In this document: positions 51,465-61,775 of the stretch, piece after piece
Layout: each line of letters starts with the position of its first letter
Numbering within the stretch: the stretch's first letter is position 1
Notes under the pieces: generated by a model
Seen by the model: only the letters and a program-made list of their open reading frames with translations
The model's database searches: none
Told to the model about the DNA's origin: nothing
NCBI RefSeq assembly: GCF_013009555.1
Contig: NZ_CP046176.1
Span: forward strand, 2,883,501-2,947,500
DNA from: Phocaeicola dorei
Lineage (GTDB): Bacteria > Bacteroidota > Bacteroidia > Bacteroidales > Bacteroidaceae
Direction of reading: 5' to 3'
Length of the DNA stretch: 64,000 nt
Translations under genes and position numbers: made by a program

Positions 51465-52766
51465 GTGAAACAATTCTTCTTCCGTTTTTTCACTGTACTG
51501 TTCCTAGGTATTGCCTGCACCTTACTAATCCAGCAGCGCAATTGGCTGTGGCTATGCATAGCCGTACCTTCATTCCTTGTTTCCATAGGCTGGTTTTACC
51601 GCCTGTACACTTTTAATACCCGGAAGATAGCCTTTCTGCTCGACGCCATCGAAAACGACGACCCCGCTGTTCGTTTTTATGAACATGCCTCCCCTGGCGA
51701 TTCTTCCATGGTCAATGTCATGCTGAACCGCATCGCACGTATTTTGTACAATGTAAAACAGGAAACGGCACAACGAGAGAAATATTATGAGCTCATCATG
51801 GACTTTGTAGAAACCGGCATTGTGGTGCTGAACAGCAAAGGCTCCGTTTATCAAAAGAATAAAGAGGCCATGAATCTGTTGGGGCTGGATGTTTTGACTC
51901 ATGTCAAACAACTCTCCCGCATCTCGGATGAACTGATGATTGCTTTGGAAAAAGCAGTTCCGGGTGACAAGCTGCAAATTCAGTTCAACACAGAACGGGG
52001 AACAGTACATCTTGCCTTACGGGTGTCCGGCATCCGTATCAAAGACGAGGAACTCCGCATTATTGCCTTGAGTGATATCAATCGGGAGCTGGATGAACGG
52101 GAAATAGATTCATGGATACGCCTCACCCGCGTACTGACTCATGAAATAATGAATTCACTCACTCCGGTGACTTCCCTCAGCGAAACACTACTGGCTCTTC
52201 CCGGAGCAGAAAATGAAGAAATGAAACAAGGGCTGGAAACGATTCACTCTACAGGTAAAGGATTGATAAATTTTGTCATGTCTTATCGCAAACTGACACG
52301 ACTGCCATCACCTGAACCATCGCTGTTCTATGTCCGTCCTTTCCTGGAACGGATGATCCGACTGGCACAGCACCAGCATCCATGCCCCAACATCACTCTT
52401 TCCATCCTCGAAGCCCGGGAAGACCTGATAGTCTTTGCCGACGAGAACCTGATAGCCCAAGTGGTTACGAATCTGCTGAAAAATGCGATTCAAGCCATAG
52501 GTAATGCTCCCGACGGAAAGATCACCTTGAAAGCTTATTGTGATCCGCAAGAAAGTATCCGTATAGAGATAGCCAACAACGGTCCCGCTATTCCTCCCGA
52601 TGCAGCCGGACAAATTTTTGTACCTTTCTTCACGACCAAAGAGGAAGGAAGCGGCATCGGACTGAGTCTAAGCAAACAAATCATGAGGCTGAGCGGTGGC
52701 ACACTGACCCTGCTGCCTTACAAGGAAAAGGGACAGGCCACTGTTTTTGTACTGGTTTTTAATTAA
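51465..52766 (+). CDS. sensor histidine kinase partner of the sigma-54 regulator
   Basis: The 433-aa kinase has two N-terminal membrane helices (FFTVLFLGIACTLLI and LWLCIAVPSFLVSIGWFY) with almost no periplasmic loop, so it probably senses a membrane or cytoplasmic signal. A PAS-like region follows (YYELIMDFVETGIVVLNS). The phospho-acceptor His is in RVLTHEIMNSLTPV (about 226). ATP-binding boxes are NLLKNAIQA, FVPFFTTK and GSGIGLSLS. The start appears to be GTG 51465. It is co-transcribed with the regulator gene. Confidence 0.9.
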   Translation: MKQFFFRFFTVLFLGIACTLLIQQRNWLWLCIAVPSFLVSIGWFYRLYTFNTRKIAFLLDAIENDDPAVRFYEHASPGDSSMVNVMLNRIARILYNVKQETAQREKYYELIMDFVETGIVVLNSKGSVYQKNKEAMNLLGLDVLTHVKQLSRISDELMIALEKAVPGDKLQIQFNTERGTVHLALRVSGIRIKDEELRIIALSDINRELDEREIDSWIRLTRVLTHEIMNSLTPVTSLSETLLALPGAENEEMKQGLETIHSTGKGLINFVMSYRKLTRLPSPEPSLFYVRPFLERMIRLAQHQHPCPNITLSILEAREDLIVFADENLIAQVVTNLLKNAIQAIGNAPDGKITLKAYCDPQESIRIEIANNGPAIPPDAAGQIFVPFFTTKEEGSGIGLSLSKQIMRLSGGTLTLLPYKEKGQATVFVLVFN

Positions 52767-52778
52767 AAATAAAAATGT

Positions 52779-52834
52779 GCTAATGTGTCAGCCAATTACC
52801 ATCCGGTACACAGCGCAGCCATTAGCAAATTAGC
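52779..52834. repeat. short intergenic inverted repeat
   Basis: GCTAATG (52779-52785) and CATTAGC (52820-52826) pair, followed by a short direct repeat of TTAGCAAA. It lies between the kinase gene and the helicase-nuclease gene. Confidence 0.5.
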
Positions 52835-52846
52835 AAATTATTTAAA

Positions 52847-55800
52847 ATGAAACATTCTCCTGAATTATTAGTTTATAAAGCCTCTGCCGGTTCGGGAAAA
52901 ACATTCACACTGGCCGTGGAATATATAAAGCTGCTGATACAGAACCCACGGGCATACCGTAATATACTGGCTGTGACTTTTACCAACAAGGCCACTACCG
53001 AAATGAAAGAGCGGATTCTGAGCCAGCTATACGGAATATGGATAAAGGATAAGGATTCTGATCCCTATTTACAGAAAATCACAGAAGAACTGGAAATGCC
53101 CCCAGAAGACATAAGGACAGCCGCCGGTACGGCACTGCACTACATGATACACGATTACAGCCGCTTCCGGGTGGAAACCATTGACTCATTCTTCCAGTCG
53201 GTGATGCGCAATTTGGCACGGGAGCTGGAATTGGGTGCCAATCTGAATATCGAACTGAACAATATGGAGGTACTGAGTGATGCCGTGGACTCCATGATAG
53301 AAAAGCTGGACCGACAATCTCCCGTACTCTATTGGCTGTTGGAATACATAGAAGAAAGAATTGCCGATGACAAGAGGTGGAATGTTTCCGGTGAGATAAA
53401 GAATTTCGGACGAAACATCTTCGATGAAGGATATATAGAAAAAGGAAATGGGCTACGGGAAAAATTACGGGACAAAGACTGTATCAAGAATTACCGCAAG
53501 ACGCTGCAAGCCATTTTGGAAGAGGTGCAGGAACAAATGAAAGGATTTGCCGACCAATTCTTCGGAATATTGGATACAAACGGGGTGAAAGTAGAAGATT
53601 TGAAAAACGGTTCCCGAGGTATAGCCGGCTATTTTAATAAACTACAATCGGGCAAACTGGATGACAGCGTCCGCAATGTAACAGTGGAAAAATGTCTGGA
53701 CTGCCCCGACGAATGGGTGAAAAAAACCTCCCCCATACGCAACGCTATCCTAGGTCTGGCAGAAAAAGAACTGATTCCCCTGCTGAATGAATCGGAAAAA
53801 TATAGAAGCCGGAACAATATGCTGGCCAATTCCTGCCAACTCTCCCTGCGCCACGTAAACAATATCCGTCTGCTGGCCAATATAGACGAAGAGGTACGCG
53901 AATTGAACCATGAGAACAATCGCTTCCTGCTGTCGGATACCAACGCGTTGCTTCATAACCTGGTAAAAGAAGGAGATTCCTCGTTTGTATTCGAAAAGAT
54001 AGGAACAACCATACGCAACGTAATGATTGATGAATTTCAGGATACTTCGCGTATGCAATGGGACAATTTCCGTCTGTTGCTGCTCGAAGGTTTGTCTCAG
54101 GGAGCAGACAGCTTGATTGTAGGAGACGTGAAACAATCCATCTACCGCTGGAGAAACGGTGACTGGGGCATACTGAACGGACTGAAAACAAACATCGAAG
54201 CCTTTCCCGTCAAAGTAAAGACACTGACCACCAACCGCCGGAGCGCTGCAAACATCATTCACTTCAACAACGAAGTGTTTACAGCCGCCTGCGAGGTGTT
54301 GAACAACATTTATAAGGAAGAACAAAAAAAGGAATGCAAGGAACTGAAGGAAGCCTACAACGACGTGTGTCAGGAAACATACAAAGATCCCGGAAAAGGG
54401 TATGTCAAAGTGGAATTTCTATCGGATACGGAAGACATGACCTATATGGAAAACACCCTGTACCACCTAGGAGAAGAAGTGGAGCTGCTTGTGGCGCAGG
54501 GCGTGCAACTGAAAGATATTGCCATCCTGGTGCGCAAGAACAGAAGCATTCCTTTAATAGCCGATTACTTCGACAAGAACACCTCTTACAAAATCGTATC
54601 CGATGAGGCATTCCGACTGGATGCCTCACTGGCGGTATGTATGATAATGGATAGCCTGCGCTACTTGTCACAACCCGGAAACCGGATTGCCAAAGCGCAA
54701 CTGGCTGCTGCTTATCAGAATGAAGTATTACATAAAGGAATAGATCTCAACACTCTATTGCTGAACGAAATAGATGATTATCTGCCATTCGATTTCATAA
54801 AAGAAGCGGAACAGCTTCGCCTCATGCCACTGTATGAACTGATGGAAAAACTTTTCAATCTGTTTCAGATGTCCTGCATCAAACAACAGGATGCCTATCT
54901 GTGCGCCTTCTTTGATGCCGTGACGGAATATTTGCAAAGCAATTCTTCCGAATTATCCGCTTTTATCACCTACTGGGAAGAAAAACTAGGCAGCAAGACC
55001 ATCCCTTCCGGCGAGGTGGAAGGAATTCGCATTCTCTCCATCCACAAGTCCAAAGGCTTGGAATACCATACCGTACTGCTACCCTTCTGCGACTGGAAAA
55101 TGGAGAATGAGACTTACAACCATCTGGTATGGTGTGCTCCCCGGCAAGCTCCGTTTAGCGATCTTGACATTGTTCCCATCAACTATTCCACAGCCATGCA
55201 GCAATCCATTTATCGGGAAGAGTTCCTGAATGAACGCTTGCAATTATGGGTGGATAATCTGAACCTGCTTTATGTGGCATTTACCCGTGCCAAAAAGAAC
55301 TTGATTATATATGGAAAGGCGGAACAGAAAGGAACGGTATCCGAATTGTTAGGAAATGCCTTATCCGACATGACCGGAAAGAGCTATGCCACCGGAGAAG
55401 AAATATACGAACTGGGAACGCTCTATCTCTCATCTCACGAAGAGGAAAAACAAGTGTCCGGCAACAAGCTGCTGACTGTAGCCCGACGTTTGCCTATCCA
55501 TCTGGAAACGCTGGAAACCAACATCGAATTCAAACAGTCCAACCGTTCTGCCGAATTTATCCGGGGAGAAGAGGAAACGGAAGACAAATACATCCGGCAA
55601 GGACAGTTGTTGCATAATCTATTCTCCGTAATCCGTACCACGGACGATGTGCCTCCCGCCATAGAACGCCTGCGTTTCGAAGGAATCATAGAGTCGGCAC
55701 AACAAGAGGAACAAATACGAAAACTCACCGAATGGGCTTTGAGGCATCCGCTGGTCAAAGAATGGTATTCGGGCCGCTGGGAACTATACAATGAGTGTGC

Positions 55801-56023
55801 CATTATTTATCGGGAAAAAGGAGTCCTGCAAACCCGCCGTCCGGACCGCGTGATGATGAAAGACGGAGAGGTGATTGTGGTGGACTTTAAATTCGGTAAA
55901 AAGCGGAAGGCTTACAACAAGCAGGTGAAAGAATATATGGATTTATTATCAGACATGGGATATGAGCATATCCGTGGCTATTTATGGTATGTATTTAACA
56001 ACGAACTGGAGGAAATAGAATAA
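52847..56023 (+). CDS. addA: UvrD-type helicase/exonuclease subunit, AddA/RecB-like
   Basis: The 1058-aa protein would process double-strand breaks with its partner. Superfamily I helicase motifs are Walker A ASAGSGKTF (residues 12-20), NKATTEMKERI, Walker B VMIDEFQDTSRMQW, SIYRWRNGD, and late LYVAFTRAKKNL. A C-terminal PD-(D/E)XK-type nuclease is seen in RRPDRVMM and VVDFKFGKK. The next gene overlaps by one base (TAATG), typical of a coupled heterodimer. Confidence 0.9.
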   Translation: MKHSPELLVYKASAGSGKTFTLAVEYIKLLIQNPRAYRNILAVTFTNKATTEMKERILSQLYGIWIKDKDSDPYLQKITEELEMPPEDIRTAAGTALHYMIHDYSRFRVETIDSFFQSVMRNLARELELGANLNIELNNMEVLSDAVDSMIEKLDRQSPVLYWLLEYIEERIADDKRWNVSGEIKNFGRNIFDEGYIEKGNGLREKLRDKDCIKNYRKTLQAILEEVQEQMKGFADQFFGILDTNGVKVEDLKNGSRGIAGYFNKLQSGKLDDSVRNVTVEKCLDCPDEWVKKTSPIRNAILGLAEKELIPLLNESEKYRSRNNMLANSCQLSLRHVNNIRLLANIDEEVRELNHENNRFLLSDTNALLHNLVKEGDSSFVFEKIGTTIRNVMIDEFQDTSRMQWDNFRLLLLEGLSQGADSLIVGDVKQSIYRWRNGDWGILNGLKTNIEAFPVKVKTLTTNRRSAANIIHFNNEVFTAACEVLNNIYKEEQKKECKELKEAYNDVCQETYKDPGKGYVKVEFLSDTEDMTYMENTLYHLGEEVELLVAQGVQLKDIAILVRKNRSIPLIADYFDKNTSYKIVSDEAFRLDASLAVCMIMDSLRYLSQPGNRIAKAQLAAAYQNEVLHKGIDLNTLLLNEIDDYLPFDFIKEAEQLRLMPLYELMEKLFNLFQMSCIKQQDAYLCAFFDAVTEYLQSNSSELSAFITYWEEKLGSKTIPSGEVEGIRILSIHKSKGLEYHTVLLPFCDWKMENETYNHLVWCAPRQAPFSDLDIVPINYSTAMQQSIYREEFLNERLQLWVDNLNLLYVAFTRAKKNLIIYGKAEQKGTVSELLGNALSDMTGKSYATGEEIYELGTLYLSSHEEEKQVSGNKLLTVARRLPIHLETLETNIEFKQSNRSAEFIRGEEETEDKYIRQGQLLHNLFSVIRTTDDVPPAIERLRFEGIIESAQQEEQIRKLTEWALRHPLVKEWYSGRWELYNECAIIYREKGVLQTRRPDRVMMKDGEVIVVDFKFGKKRKAYNKQVKEYMDLLSDMGYEHIRGYLWYVFNNELEEIE

Positions 56024-58902
56024 TGGAAAGCTTTTTGAAACTGGTAGCAGCCGATTTATATAAACATACGGAAGGAAACCTGGCACATACAGCCGTGGTT
56101 TTTCCTAACAAACGTGCCGGACTTTTCTTTAATGAGTATCTCGCCCAAGAGTCGGACTCACCTATTTGGTCGCCCGCATACGTCAGCATCAGCGAATTGT
56201 TCCGTAGTCTTTCTCCATGGGAAGTGGGTGATCCGGTAAAACTGGTATGCGAACTTTATAAGATATTCCGACGGGAAACTCAAAGTACGGAAACACTGGA
56301 TGATTTCTATTTTTGGGGAGAAATGCTGATCAGTGATTTTGACGATGCCGACAAAAATAGAGTGGATACCGACAAACTGTTTTCCAATTTACAGGATCTG
56401 CGCAACATAATGGACGACTACACCTTCATTGATGATGAGCAGGAAGAAGCTATCCGGCAGTTCTTCCAGAACTTCTCCATCGAACGGAGAACAGCGCTGA
56501 AAGAACGGTTTATCTCTTTATGGAACGTATTGGGGAACATCTACAAAGGGTTCCGTGAATCCTTAGCTTCTCAAAACATTGCCTACGAAGGAATGATGTA
56601 CCGTCACGTCATAGAGCATCTGGATGTGGACAAACTTCCATACGAGAAATATATTTTTGTAGGATTTAATGTGCTGAACAAAGTGGAACATACGTTGTTC
56701 ACCCAATTGAAAGATGCCGGAAAAGCTGTTTTTTATTGGGATTACGACGAATTTTATATGAAGGAAAACAGACAAGCCGTCACCCATGAAGCCGGAGAGT
56801 TTATCCGCCGGAACTTACGCGACTTTCCTTCTCCTTTGTCCGGTGAGTTATTCAAAAATCTCTCGAAACCTAAAGAGGTACACTACATCGCATCTTCCAC
56901 TGAAAATGCACAAGCCCGTTACCTGCCTCAATGGATACGAAACAATCTGACTACACCGGAAAAGGAAACCGCAGTCGTATTGTGTAACGAAGCATTGCTT
57001 CAACCGGTCCTCCATTCATTGCCGGCAGAAGTAAAACATGTCAATATCACCATGGGATTTCCGTTATCGCAAACTCCTGTATATAGTTTCCTCATCGCCT
57101 TACTGGAGTTGCATACCCACGGATTTAATTTCAAAAGCGGCCGCTACACGTTTCAATCAGTTGTTACACTGTTAAAACACCCCTATACCCGCCAACTCAC
57201 CGGTCAAGCCGAATTGTTGGAGAAAGAACTGACCCGAAACAACCGTTTCTATCCGTTACCCGGCGAATTGGGCAAAGATGAATTCCTTACCCAGCTTTTC
57301 ACTCCGCTTTCCGGAAACCTGAATCTGTGCATACGCCTGTCCGAAACTTTGCAGCAAGTGGCAAGCATTTACCAGGCAAACACTTCCGGTACCGAGGACA
57401 CAGATGCATTCAACCAACTTTATCGGGAATCGCTTTTCAAAGCCTATACCACCATCAACCGGTTCCGCACACTGATAGAAGAAGATGAATTAACCGTACA
57501 AAGCGAAACATTCCGGCGATTGCTGGTCAAGGTCTTATCAACGACTAATATTCCATTCCACGGCGAACCGGCCATTGGTATGCAGGTCATGGGGGTATTG
57601 GAAACACGTAACCTGGATTTCCGCCACTTGGTATTACTATCGGTCAATGAAGGGCAGCTTCCCAAATCGGGAGGAGACTCTTCCTTTATTCCTTACAACC
57701 TGCGCAAAGCTTTCGGAATGACTACTATAGAGCATAAAATTGCCGTATATGCATACTATTTCTATCGTCTGCTGCAACGGGCAGAAAGGATTACCTTAAT
57801 TTACAATACCAGTTCGGACGGACTGAACCGCGGCGAATGGAGCCGTTTCATGCTGCAATTCCTTATTGAATGGCCTCACCCCATCACACGTCAGTTTCTG
57901 GAGGCCGGACAGTCCCCTCAAGGCACCTCGTCTATCACTGTAGAAAAGACCCCGGATGTCATGCGCCGGATGCAAAGCCTGTTTGATGTCCGTGCCAATC
58001 CCAAAGCAAAATTTTCTCCATCAGCCTTGAATTATTATCTGGATTGTCCTTTAAAATTTTATTATAGGTATGTAGCCGGCCTCTCCGCCCCCGATGAAGT
58101 GAGTGCAGAAATAGATTCCGCCACATTCGGAAGTATTTTCCATTACGCAGCCGAACATATTTATAAAGACCTGACCACTCATGGCAAAGTCATTAATAAG
58201 GAAGCATTGGAAACGTTGCTACGCAATGAAGTGAAGCTGCAAGATTATGTGGATACAGCATTCAAGAAATTATTCTTTAATGTTCCGCAAAACGAGAAAC
58301 CGGAATATAACGGCGTACAACTTATCAACTCTGCCGTTATTGCAAGATATTTAAAACAACTTTTACAAAATGATTTACGTTACGCTCCCTTCACTTTTAT
58401 TGCATCGGAAATGGAAGTGGATGAACCCATCGACATACAAACACCCAAAGGAGTCATAAAATCACGTATCGGAGGAATTATTGACCGTATGGACAGCAAG
58501 GATGGCACACTTCGTATTGTGGACTACAAGACAGGTGGCGATGCAGACACCCCACCCCATGTGGAATCTCTGTTTATTCCAGACAAGAAACGTTCCAACT
58601 ATGTATTCCAAACGTTCCTGTATGCCGCCATCATGTGCCGCAAGCAACCAACGATGAAGATAGCTCCGGCCCTTCTCTATATTCATCGGGCCGCTACAGA
58701 AACCTATTCTCCCGTTATACAAATGGGCGAGTCACGAAAGCCCAAAGAGGCTGTGGAAGATTTCAGTAAATATGAAAAAGAATACCGTGAACGACTTCAA
58801 GGATTATTAGAAGAAATATTTAATCCGGAAAAATCATTTACCCAAACAGAAATCATAGAAAAATGTACCTATTGTGATTTCAAGGCACTATGTAAAAGAT
58901 AG
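56023..58902 (+). CDS. addB: PD-(D/E)XK nuclease subunit, AddB-like
   Basis: The 959-aa protein is the partner of the AddA/RecB-like helicase. The N-terminal part lacks a clear Walker A (AVVFPNKRAGLFFNEYL), as in Bacteroidetes AddB-like proteins. The C-terminal nuclease domain has SALNYYLDCPLKFYYRY, GGIIDRMD and IVDYKTGG. The closing CTYCDFKALCK, with the earlier Cys in YLDCPLKF, gives the four-cysteine iron-sulfur cluster pattern of AddB. The start ATG overlaps the preceding stop by one base. Confidence 0.9.
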   Translation: MESFLKLVAADLYKHTEGNLAHTAVVFPNKRAGLFFNEYLAQESDSPIWSPAYVSISELFRSLSPWEVGDPVKLVCELYKIFRRETQSTETLDDFYFWGEMLISDFDDADKNRVDTDKLFSNLQDLRNIMDDYTFIDDEQEEAIRQFFQNFSIERRTALKERFISLWNVLGNIYKGFRESLASQNIAYEGMMYRHVIEHLDVDKLPYEKYIFVGFNVLNKVEHTLFTQLKDAGKAVFYWDYDEFYMKENRQAVTHEAGEFIRRNLRDFPSPLSGELFKNLSKPKEVHYIASSTENAQARYLPQWIRNNLTTPEKETAVVLCNEALLQPVLHSLPAEVKHVNITMGFPLSQTPVYSFLIALLELHTHGFNFKSGRYTFQSVVTLLKHPYTRQLTGQAELLEKELTRNNRFYPLPGELGKDEFLTQLFTPLSGNLNLCIRLSETLQQVASIYQANTSGTEDTDAFNQLYRESLFKAYTTINRFRTLIEEDELTVQSETFRRLLVKVLSTTNIPFHGEPAIGMQVMGVLETRNLDFRHLVLLSVNEGQLPKSGGDSSFIPYNLRKAFGMTTIEHKIAVYAYYFYRLLQRAERITLIYNTSSDGLNRGEWSRFMLQFLIEWPHPITRQFLEAGQSPQGTSSITVEKTPDVMRRMQSLFDVRANPKAKFSPSALNYYLDCPLKFYYRYVAGLSAPDEVSAEIDSATFGSIFHYAAEHIYKDLTTHGKVINKEALETLLRNEVKLQDYVDTAFKKLFFNVPQNEKPEYNGVQLINSAVIARYLKQLLQNDLRYAPFTFIASEMEVDEPIDIQTPKGVIKSRIGGIIDRMDSKDGTLRIVDYKTGGDADTPPHVESLFIPDKKRSNYVFQTFLYAAIMCRKQPTMKIAPALLYIHRAATETYSPVIQMGESRKPKEAVEDFSKYEKEYRERLQGLLEEIFNPEKSFTQTEIIEKCTYCDFKALCKR

Positions 58903-58907
58903 ACTAT

Positions 58908-58958
58908 AGTGATTAGTGGTTAATACCTGCGGCATGACAGCGCAGTCCACTAATCACT
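58908..58958. terminator. long hairpin between addB and ispE
   Basis: AGTGATTAGTGG and CCACTAATCACT form a perfect 12-bp stem, and inside it CTGCG and CGCAG pair further. It sits between two convergent genes, so it may end both transcripts. No T-run follows. Confidence 0.55.
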
Positions 58959-58976
58959 AACCACTGATCTGCCACA

Positions 58977-59804
58977 CTATTCCAACGCTCTCTGCCTGCA
59001 AAAACATCCACAGAATTTATCTTCCACATTCTCTATCGGTGCTTCGAAAATACCATAGACGGAAGACCCAGAGCCACTCATGGCAGCATACACTGCCCCC
59101 AAATCATACAATTCATCTTTTATAGCAGCAATCTCAGGGAACTTTTTGAAGACACTATCTTCAAAATCATTCTTCATACTGCTTTTCCATGTTTCTATAG
59201 GTTGCTTTACAATTTCTTTCAAAGAAACAGCCGGACGCACAGGCTTTATTTCGGCAAACGCATCCCGGGTGGACACAAAGATATCAGGTTTAATCAAAAT
59301 TATGTGGTATCCCTTTAATGACAATTCCACAGGCTCGAACAGATTCCCTATTCCGGTAGCGAAAACAGGTTTGTTCCGAATGAAAAAAGCACAGTCTGCC
59401 CCTAGTTTTGCAGCATATTCCTCCATCCGTTCCGTACTGAGTCCCAATGAAAATTTATCATTCAGAAGCTTTATCATACAAGCGGCATCTGATGATCCGC
59501 CACCTAGTCCGGCACCCGCCGGTATATGCTTGTACATGTGTATATCTACCGGCAACAGTCCGGGATAGTCTTTTTTTAATAACTTATAGGCTTTTACTAC
59601 CAGATTATCTTCGGGTTCACCCTCCAAAGGAGATCCGCTTATGTGTAAAGTGTATTCTTTGTCATTGTTTTCCCGCCGCGTCACTTCCAGAGCGTCTTGC
59701 AGGTTTATCGGATAAAATATGGTTTCCAGATTGTGGTATCCATCCGGGCGCTTTTCTACAATATTAAGTCCCAAATTAATCTTTGCATTAGGAAATGTAA
59801 TCAT
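58977..59804 (-). CDS. ispE: 4-diphosphocytidyl-2-C-methyl-D-erythritol kinase
   Basis: The 275-aa GHMP kinase acts in the MEP isoprenoid pathway and phosphorylates CDP-ME. The GHMP ATP loop is in [14 protein letters not shown] (about residues 92-105). The start [16 protein letters not shown] with the catalytic Lys, and the late [12 protein letters not shown], are typical. It is a single gene in opposite orientation to its neighbours. Confidence 0.95.
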   Translation of the reverse strand: MITFPNAKINLGLNIVEKRPDGYHNLETIFYPINLQDALEVTRRENNDKEYTLHISGSPLEGEPEDNLVVKAYKLLKKDYPGLLPVDIHMYKHIPAGAGLGGGSSDAACMIKLLNDKFSLGLSTERMEEYAAKLGADCAFFIRNKPVFATGIGNLFEPVELSLKGYHIILIKPDIFVSTRDAFAEIKPVRPAVSLKEIVKQPIETWKSSMKNDFEDSVFKKFPEIAAIKDELYDLGAVYAAMSGSGSSVYGIFEAPIENVEDKFCGCFCRQRALE

Positions 59805-60036
59805 ATTCTGTTCTTTAAATAGTTATTTTTAGTGTGTTTCGTTAGATTGTTGCCCGTTCTACAAAGATGCACGCCATCTTTTATCCGGACAGAGCGCCAA
59901 ATATAGAACAAACTTTTCATTTTACCATATAAAAAAACCATTTACTGTCCAGATTGTTCATTTCTCCGTAGATTCAGGTTCATATTTCTTTTATTATTTT
60001 TGGGAATGGACGAGTGTCCAACTCAGCAAAAAGTTC

Positions 60037-60044
60037 TATCTTTG
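60037..60044 (+). promoter_or_regulatory. -7 box of dnaB
   Basis: TATCTTTG exactly matches TAnnTTTG, 21 bases before the ATG at 60066. This also argues against the upstream TTG start at 60000. Confidence 0.6.
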
Positions 60045-60065
60045 CCCTACTTTAAACAGACGACA

Positions 60066-61622
60066 ATGGCAGAAACGAGAAAAATGACACGTACTCCCAA
60101 AACTTCGAAAGCAAAGCCTGTTGACGAATACGGACATTTACAGCCCCAGGCACCTGAGCTGGAGGAAGCTGTATTGGGAGCCTTAATGATAGAAAAAGAT
60201 GCTTACTCATTAGTAAGTGAGATTCTTCGTCCCGAATCTTTTTATGAACGCCGTCACCAACTTATTTATTCGGCTATTACCTCTTTGGCTTTACGCCAGC
60301 AACCAGTCGATATCTTGACTGTGGCCGAACAATTACGCAGCACCGGTGAACTGGAAGATGCAGGCGGTCCTTTTTACATAACACAGCTAAGCGGCAAGGT
60401 AGCCTCTTCCGCACACATAGAATATCACGCACGTATCATCGCGCAGAAGTTTCTTGCACGCGAACTGATTACCTTTACCAGCAACATCCAGACAAAGGCT
60501 TTCGACGAAACCCAAGACGTGGACGACCTGATGCAGGAAGCGGAAGGAAAACTGTTCGAAATCTCGCAACAGAACATGAAGAAGGATTATACGCAAATCA
60601 ACCCTGTCATTCAGGAAGCGTATGAGATGCTTCAAAAAGCAGCGGCACGAACGGACGGGCTGAGTGGTCTGGAAAGCGGTTTCCATGCATTGGACAAAAT
60701 GACCTCGGGCTGGCAAAATTCCGACCTGGTGATTATTGCCGCCCGCCCCGCTATGGGTAAAACGGCTTTTGTGCTTTCCATGGCAAAGAACATGGCGGTA
60801 AATGCGAAAATCCCTGTGGCTTTGTTCTCTCTTGAAATGTCCAACGTACAGTTGGTCAACCGTATGATTGTCAACGTGTGCGAAATTCCGGGTGAGAAAA
60901 TCAAGAGTGGCCAGTTGGCTCCGTATGAATGGGGACAATTGGATTATAAAATAAAAGAATTATACGATGCTCCGATGTATGTGGATGACACACCATCCTT
61001 GTCCGTCTTTGAATTACGCACCAAAGCACGACGGCTTGTACGCGAGCATGGAGTAAAAATCATTATCATTGACTACCTTCAGTTAATGAATGCCAGCGGA
61101 ATGTCATTCGGTAGCCGTCAGGAAGAGGTCAGTACCATTTCACGTTCACTGAAGGGGTTAGCCAAAGAACTGAACATCCCCATCATCGCACTGAGCCAGC
61201 TGAACCGTGGTGTGGAAAGTCGTGAGGGTATTGACGGAAAACGTCCCCAGCTCAGTGACCTCCGTGAATCCGGAGCTATTGAGCAGGATGCCGATATGGT
61301 ATGCTTTATCCACCGCCCGGAATACTATAAAATTTACTCGGATGAAAAAGGGAACGACCTGCACGGTATGGCAGAAATCATTATCGCCAAGCACCGTAAC
61401 GGTGCCGTAGGTGATGTACTGCTGCGTTTCCGTGGCGAATTCGCCCGCTTCCAGAATCCGGACGATGATGTTATCGTGCCTATGCCGGGTGAGGCACCGG
61501 GTATTATCCGTTCCAAAATGAACGGTGGCGGCAACAGTGTACCTCCCCCATCTCCTGATGCCGCACCTGCCGACAATAATCCGTTCGGAGCCCCTATTTC
61601 CGAAGGACCTTTACCGTTCTGA
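60066..61622 (+). CDS. dnaB: replicative DNA helicase
   Basis: The 518-aa hexameric 5'-3' helicase has an N-terminal DnaB domain (APELEEAVLGALMIEKDAY) and a RecA-like C-terminal domain: Walker A ARPAMGKTAF, then PVALFSLEMSNVQLVNRM, Walker B IIIIDYLQLM, and LSQLNRGVE with SDLRESGAIEQDAD. The C-terminus has a Pro/Ala-rich tail. I chose ATG 60066 (MAETRK) because of the -7 box just upstream. A TTG at 60000 would lie before that box. Confidence 0.95.
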   Translation: MAETRKMTRTPKTSKAKPVDEYGHLQPQAPELEEAVLGALMIEKDAYSLVSEILRPESFYERRHQLIYSAITSLALRQQPVDILTVAEQLRSTGELEDAGGPFYITQLSGKVASSAHIEYHARIIAQKFLARELITFTSNIQTKAFDETQDVDDLMQEAEGKLFEISQQNMKKDYTQINPVIQEAYEMLQKAAARTDGLSGLESGFHALDKMTSGWQNSDLVIIAARPAMGKTAFVLSMAKNMAVNAKIPVALFSLEMSNVQLVNRMIVNVCEIPGEKIKSGQLAPYEWGQLDYKIKELYDAPMYVDDTPSLSVFELRTKARRLVREHGVKIIIIDYLQLMNASGMSFGSRQEEVSTISRSLKGLAKELNIPIIALSQLNRGVESREGIDGKRPQLSDLRESGAIEQDADMVCFIHRPEYYKIYSDEKGNDLHGMAEIIIAKHRNGAVGDVLLRFRGEFARFQNPDDDVIVPMPGEAPGIIRSKMNGGGNSVPPPSPDAAPADNNPFGAPISEGPLPF

Positions 61623-61625
61623 CAT

Positions 61626-61711
61626 TTATTTATCCCTCACAGAATTAACACGGATTATTTCCCTCAAAGAAAAATCTGTGTTAATCTGAGTAATCTGTGA
61701 TGGATAAATAA
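61626..61711. repeat. long palindrome between dnaB and pheT
   Basis: The outer arms TTATTTATCCCTCACAGA (61626-61643) and its near-complement (61694-61711) match at 17 of 18 positions. The inner arms TTAACACGGATT (61645-61656) and AATCTGTGTTAA (61673-61684) match with one G-T pair. Such long intergenic hairpins may be a dispersed repeat family in Bacteroides genomes, and this one could also end the dnaB transcript. Confidence 0.75.
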
Positions 61712-61733
61712 CAGGATAAAAGAAAATAATTAC

Positions 61734-61741
61734 TAAATTTG
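61734..61741 (+). promoter_or_regulatory. -7 box of pheT
   Basis: TAAATTTG fits TAnnTTTG and lies 34 bases before the ATG at 61776. Confidence 0.5.
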
Positions 61742-61775
61742 CAGGTCATTTTGAAATACATAAAAAATATCATAT

